Below, in pieces: positions 63,785 to 64,000 of a stretch of 64,000 nucleotides of DNA. Source of the DNA: Silene latifolia (Eukaryota; Streptophyta; Magnoliopsida; Caryophyllales; Caryophyllaceae); assembly GCF_048544455.1 (NCBI RefSeq), contig NC_133528.1, positions 51,326,293-51,390,292 of the forward strand, read 5' to 3'. The position numbers and the translations under genes are program-made. How positions within the stretch are numbered: position 1 is the stretch's first letter; every line of letters starts with the position of its first letter. A model generated the notes under the pieces. The model did no database searches. It worked only from the letters and a program-made list of their open reading frames with translations, and had not been told where the DNA came from.

Positions 63785-64000
63785 ATTTAGATTGATTTGC
63801 ATGTGAAAACGGAAATTAAACATCCATTTACCAAATTCGGATTATGATGCTTAACACGATCCATTTATTTGAAAAAGGGTGTCAAATGACAAAGTGTAAA
63901 AACGTAAACTTGTCGATCTGATCCGTCACGTATTCGGATTAACCGTAATCGGGATCGTCCTAGACAAGTACCAAAATGAGACAGAACAGTGCCAGGCAGA

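Larger units (their letters stand above)
41987..64000 (-). mobile_element. gypsy-3: Ogre/Tat-like Ty3/gypsy element, interrupted twice, continuing past the window
   Basis: Minus strand. The 5' LTR starts beyond 64000 and ends at 61712; PBS at 61691-61708; repeat-rich leader; gag-like gene at 59357-57650; repeat-rich non-coding region; PPT at 44863-44880; 3' LTR at 44862-41987. The PBS TGGCGACTCCGCTGGGGA and the PPT-LTR junction GTGGGGGCTC-TGTAGATACCC are hallmarks of Tat/Ogre elements. No RT, RNase H or integrase can be found, so it is non-autonomous (of the GAG-only kind). Copia-2 sits in its 3' half and a copia-type solo LTR in its 5' LTR. Confidence 0.85.
61712..64000 (-). repeat. gypsy-3 5' LTR (partial), split by a solo LTR
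   Basis: 61712-62321 and 63785-64000 match 41987-42811 with only a few percent differences. The remainder lies beyond the window. Confidence 0.9.

Overview
The window is intergenic DNA from a plant nuclear genome, almost certainly a eudicot. It is built nearly entirely of nested transposable elements. Evidence: Ty3/gypsy and Ty1/copia LTR retrotransposons with plant-type tRNA primer sites (Asp, Arg-type and initiator-Met), MULE transposases of the FAR1/MULE/SWIM type, a MULE-borne Ulp1-like gene, a CACTA element, a hAT MITE and long (TA)n tracts. I see no intact host gene, rRNA or CRISPR array. A Caryophyllales origin is only a guess from the style of the Ulp1-like protein.

Layout. (1) 1-2804: 5' end of a minus-strand Ty3/gypsy element (gypsy-1) that has cut a FAR1-type MULE gene (2805-3218, minus) whose element ends at a (TA)28 tract (4283-4338). 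(2) 4339-26047: a large MULE (MULE-B) with imperfect terminal inverted repeats and (TA)n on both sides. It carries a decayed Ulp1-like gene with two protease units (+, 5512-11439) and a decayed transposase (-, 22433-24728). A complete gypsy-2 element (12207-21826, TSD CAAGA) of the same family as gypsy-1 is nested between them. (3) 26424-38462: copia-1 (TSD CACTA), with near-identical LTRs but a decayed interior, a perfect 171-bp-arm palindrome and a nested CACTA element (32492-35417, TSD ATT). (4) 38468-41986: unrecognised DNA, a hAT MITE (39209-39818, 8-bp TSD) and an LTR relic. (5) 41987-64000 and beyond: a minus-strand Ogre/Tat-like element (gypsy-3). It has a 2.9-kb LTR, many tandem repeats and a gag-like gene with a triplicated module. 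It is interrupted by copia-2 (48428-56837, TSD ATATT) and, inside its 5' LTR, by a solo LTR (62322-63779, TSD GTTGG).

The most unusual signal is in gypsy-1 and gypsy-2. The palindrome TCGATCGA occurs 49 times by hand count, in six arrays: three LTR arrays upstream of putative TATA boxes, two in gag and one in the 3' untranslated region. In every array the spacing alternates between about 20-23 and about 28-31 bp, a 51-bp two-site unit close to two and three DNA helical turns. The sequence between sites is mostly not conserved, and the rule holds in coding and non-coding DNA. It looks like a selected protein-binding or chromatin array and not like an ordinary minisatellite. A second dispersed motif, GTGATATTGTTT, fills the non-coding parts of MULE-B.

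All boundaries, LTR differences and motif counts were read by eye; no alignment or database search was run.
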